Part shown: positions 62,702-64,000 of the stretch, piece by piece
Numbering within the stretch: the first letter of the stretch is position 1
How the letters are laid out: every line of letters begins with the position of its first letter
Source: Planctomyces sp. SH-PL14
GTDB taxonomy: Bacteria; Planctomycetota; Planctomycetia; Planctomycetales; Planctomycetaceae
Direction: 5' to 3'
Assembly (NCBI RefSeq): GCF_001610835.1
Contig: NZ_CP011270.1
Coordinates: forward strand, 496,001 to 560,000
Length of the DNA: 64,000 nt
Notes under the pieces: model-generated
The model's database searches: none
What the model was told of the DNA's origin: nothing
What the model saw: the letters and a program-made list of their open reading frames with translations, nothing else
Position numbers and translations under genes: made by a program

Positions 62702-64000
62702 TCAATGGGCCGGAGACGACGAGGCCGCGAGGTCTTCGTCGGACGCCGGAAGACGCCGAGGCGCGAACCACGGGTAGATCGCCGGAACGACGAGCGACGT
62801 CAGAAGCGTCGACGTGATGAGTCCCCCGATGACAACCGACGCGAGGGGCCGCTGCATCTCGGCGCCGTCGCTGGTCGACATCGCCATCGGCAGGAAGCCA
62901 AGACTCGCGACGAGGGCCGTCATAAGGACCGGCCGCAGGCGCGAGAGGGCGGTCTCGTAGGTCGCGTCCTTCATCGGGATGCCGGTGCCACGGAGGTTCT
63001 CCGCGGCACTGACCCACACCAGACCGTTCAGGACCGCGACGCCGAACAGGGCGATGAATCCGACGCCGGCCGAGATGCTGAACGGCATTCCGCGGAGGGC
63101 GAGCGCGAACACGCCCCCCGAGGCGGCGATCGGGACGGCGAGGAAGATCAGGAGCGCCAGGCTGGCGCTCTGGAACGTCGTGTGAAGCAGCAGGAAGATC
63201 AGCAGGAGGACGATGGGTGTGATGAGGATCAGCCGCTGGCTGGCCGACTGAAGGTTCTCGAAGTCGCCCCCCCAACGGATCTCGTACCCGGTCGGGAGCG
63301 TGATTCCCTCGCGAATTTTTTTCTGAGCTTCCGAGACGAACGTCGCCACGTCACGGCCCCGAACGTTCGCCGAGACGAAGGTCCGGCGGCGGTTGGACTC
63401 GTGCTCGACGGAGGGGGGCGTCTCTTCAATCTTGACGTCCGCCAGATCGCCGAGCGGGACCGGCTTTCCTCCAGCGGACGAGACCGGGAGCTGTTCGATC
63501 CGGGCGACCTCGTTCCGCCAGTCCTCGGGGATGCGGACGATGATCGGGAACCGGGCTCGTCCTTCGAAGATCTGTCCGACCTCGTGACCGCCGATCGAGG
63601 CGACGACGTCCATGACCTTCTGGGCGTCGATCCCGTAACGGGCGAGAGCGTCGCGGCGTGGGACGACCGTGACGGTGGTCAGGTTCGCCTGGAAGTCTGC
63701 CTTCACGTCGACCGCGCCGGGGATCTCCTTCAGCAGCCGCTCGATCTTCTTCGCCGTCTCGCCCAGAAACGTCAGGTCGTCTCCGTAGAGCAGGACCGCG
63801 ACGTCGGCCTTAACCCCGGCCACGAGTTCGTCGACCCGCATCTCGATGGGCTGCGTGAAGCCGAAGACCGCTCCCGGGACCTTGGCAGTCAGGGCGTCGG
63901 ACATATCGCGGATGAGCTGGTCCCGCGTCATCCCTTTCCGCCAGTCGTGCTGGTCTTTGAGCATGACCCACACGTCGGTCTGGTGGACCCCCATGACGTC
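62702..64000 (-). CDS. RND efflux transporter permease, CusA/CzcA-like (partial)
   Basis: C-terminal 433 residues; the frame is open to the window edge, so the N-terminal part lies outside. It contains the second periplasmic loop (RYGIDAQKVMDVVASIGGHEVGQIFEGRARFPIIVRI) and the last five to six membrane helices. The helix motif FIALFGVAVLNGLVWV and the following RLRPVLMTALVASLGFLPMA are typical of heavy-metal RND pumps. It would form a trimer in the inner membrane and work with a membrane fusion protein and outer-membrane channel. The cation specificity residues lie outside this part. The short acidic/Ser-rich tail ends at TGA 62702-62704. Confidence 0.92.
   Translation of the reverse strand, partial: DVMGVHQTDVWVMLKDQHDWRKGMTRDQLIRDMSDALTAKVPGAVFGFTQPIEMRVDELVAGVKADVAVLLYGDDLTFLGETAKKIERLLKEIPGAVDVKADFQANLTTVTVVPRRDALARYGIDAQKVMDVVASIGGHEVGQIFEGRARFPIIVRIPEDWRNEVARIEQLPVSSAGGKPVPLGDLADVKIEETPPSVEHESNRRRTFVSANVRGRDVATFVSEAQKKIREGITLPTGYEIRWGGDFENLQSASQRLILITPIVLLLIFLLLHTTFQSASLALLIFLAVPIAASGGVFALALRGMPFSISAGVGFIALFGVAVLNGLVWVSAAENLRGTGIPMKDATYETALSRLRPVLMTALVASLGFLPMAMSTSDGAEMQRPLASVVIGGLITSTLLTSLVVPAIYPWFAPRRLPASDEDLAASSSPAH

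Overview
This is a GC-rich bacterial chromosome segment. The gene content points to a planctomycete. Indicators are a BBP7-type outer-membrane barrel, a DUF4340 / GldFG-fusion / ABC ATPase cassette, a Tat-exported Gfo/Idh/MacA oxidoreductase, a secreted sugar-phosphate-isomerase-like protein coupled to a Hanks-type kinase, a Gly-rich RRM protein, a short UvrC, an adenosylcobalamin-dependent ribonucleotide reductase and a single-chain archaeal/eukaryal-type glycyl-tRNA synthetase. The organism assignment is inference from these families; no rRNA or tRNA gene is present to confirm it.

Layout. 0-10 kb: RRM protein, SDR, AAA ATPase, a three-gene ABC-2/Gld-type transporter cluster and a glycine-zipper protein. 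10-14 kb: E3 (lpdA) and E2 (sucB) of the 2-oxoglutarate dehydrogenase complex, without E1. 14-24 kb: small protein, MFS transporter, Uma2 nuclease-like protein, Ser/Thr kinase plus isomerase-like protein, Gfo/Idh oxidoreductase, uvrC and the BBP7 barrel. 24-35 kb: large TPR protein, histone deacetylase-like protein and folP, then ribE, rsmA, guaB and an overlapping secreted protein. 35-41 kb: a family-2 glycosyltransferase flanked by hairpin repeats, then the apparent operon dnaX-ybaB-recR-rpoN. 41-52 kb: a two-domain secreted amidohydrolase/BPL_N protein, UV endonuclease, SRPBCC protein and several hypotheticals, hydrolases and an acetyltransferase. 51.5-53.2 kb: a repeat-packed region with a frameshifted gene. 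53.2-56.3 kb: an AT-richer two-gene signalling module. 56.3-64 kb: nrdJ, glyS and a partial RND pump.

Two things stand out. First, about 320-bp intergenic elements occur eight times (A-H), with two hybrid remnants. They have homologous inverted ends, many internal hairpins and loop-variable but stem-preserved termini. Four follow a gene end in the same orientation, and the others lie between divergent genes. Second, the module at 53.2-56.1 kb pairs a histidine kinase, whose N-terminus resembles a TIR/nucleoside-deoxyribosyltransferase-like domain followed by a possible Mrr-like region, with a receiver-class III nucleotide cyclase carrying all expected catalytic residues. Its base composition differs sharply from the flanks and it abuts repeat arrays, which suggests horizontal acquisition. 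It is the best candidate here for an undescribed signalling or defence-like system.

Also notable is a run of ten A residues in dnaX, placed so that a one-base slip terminates translation within three codons. This is the arrangement that produces tau and gamma forms in other bacteria.
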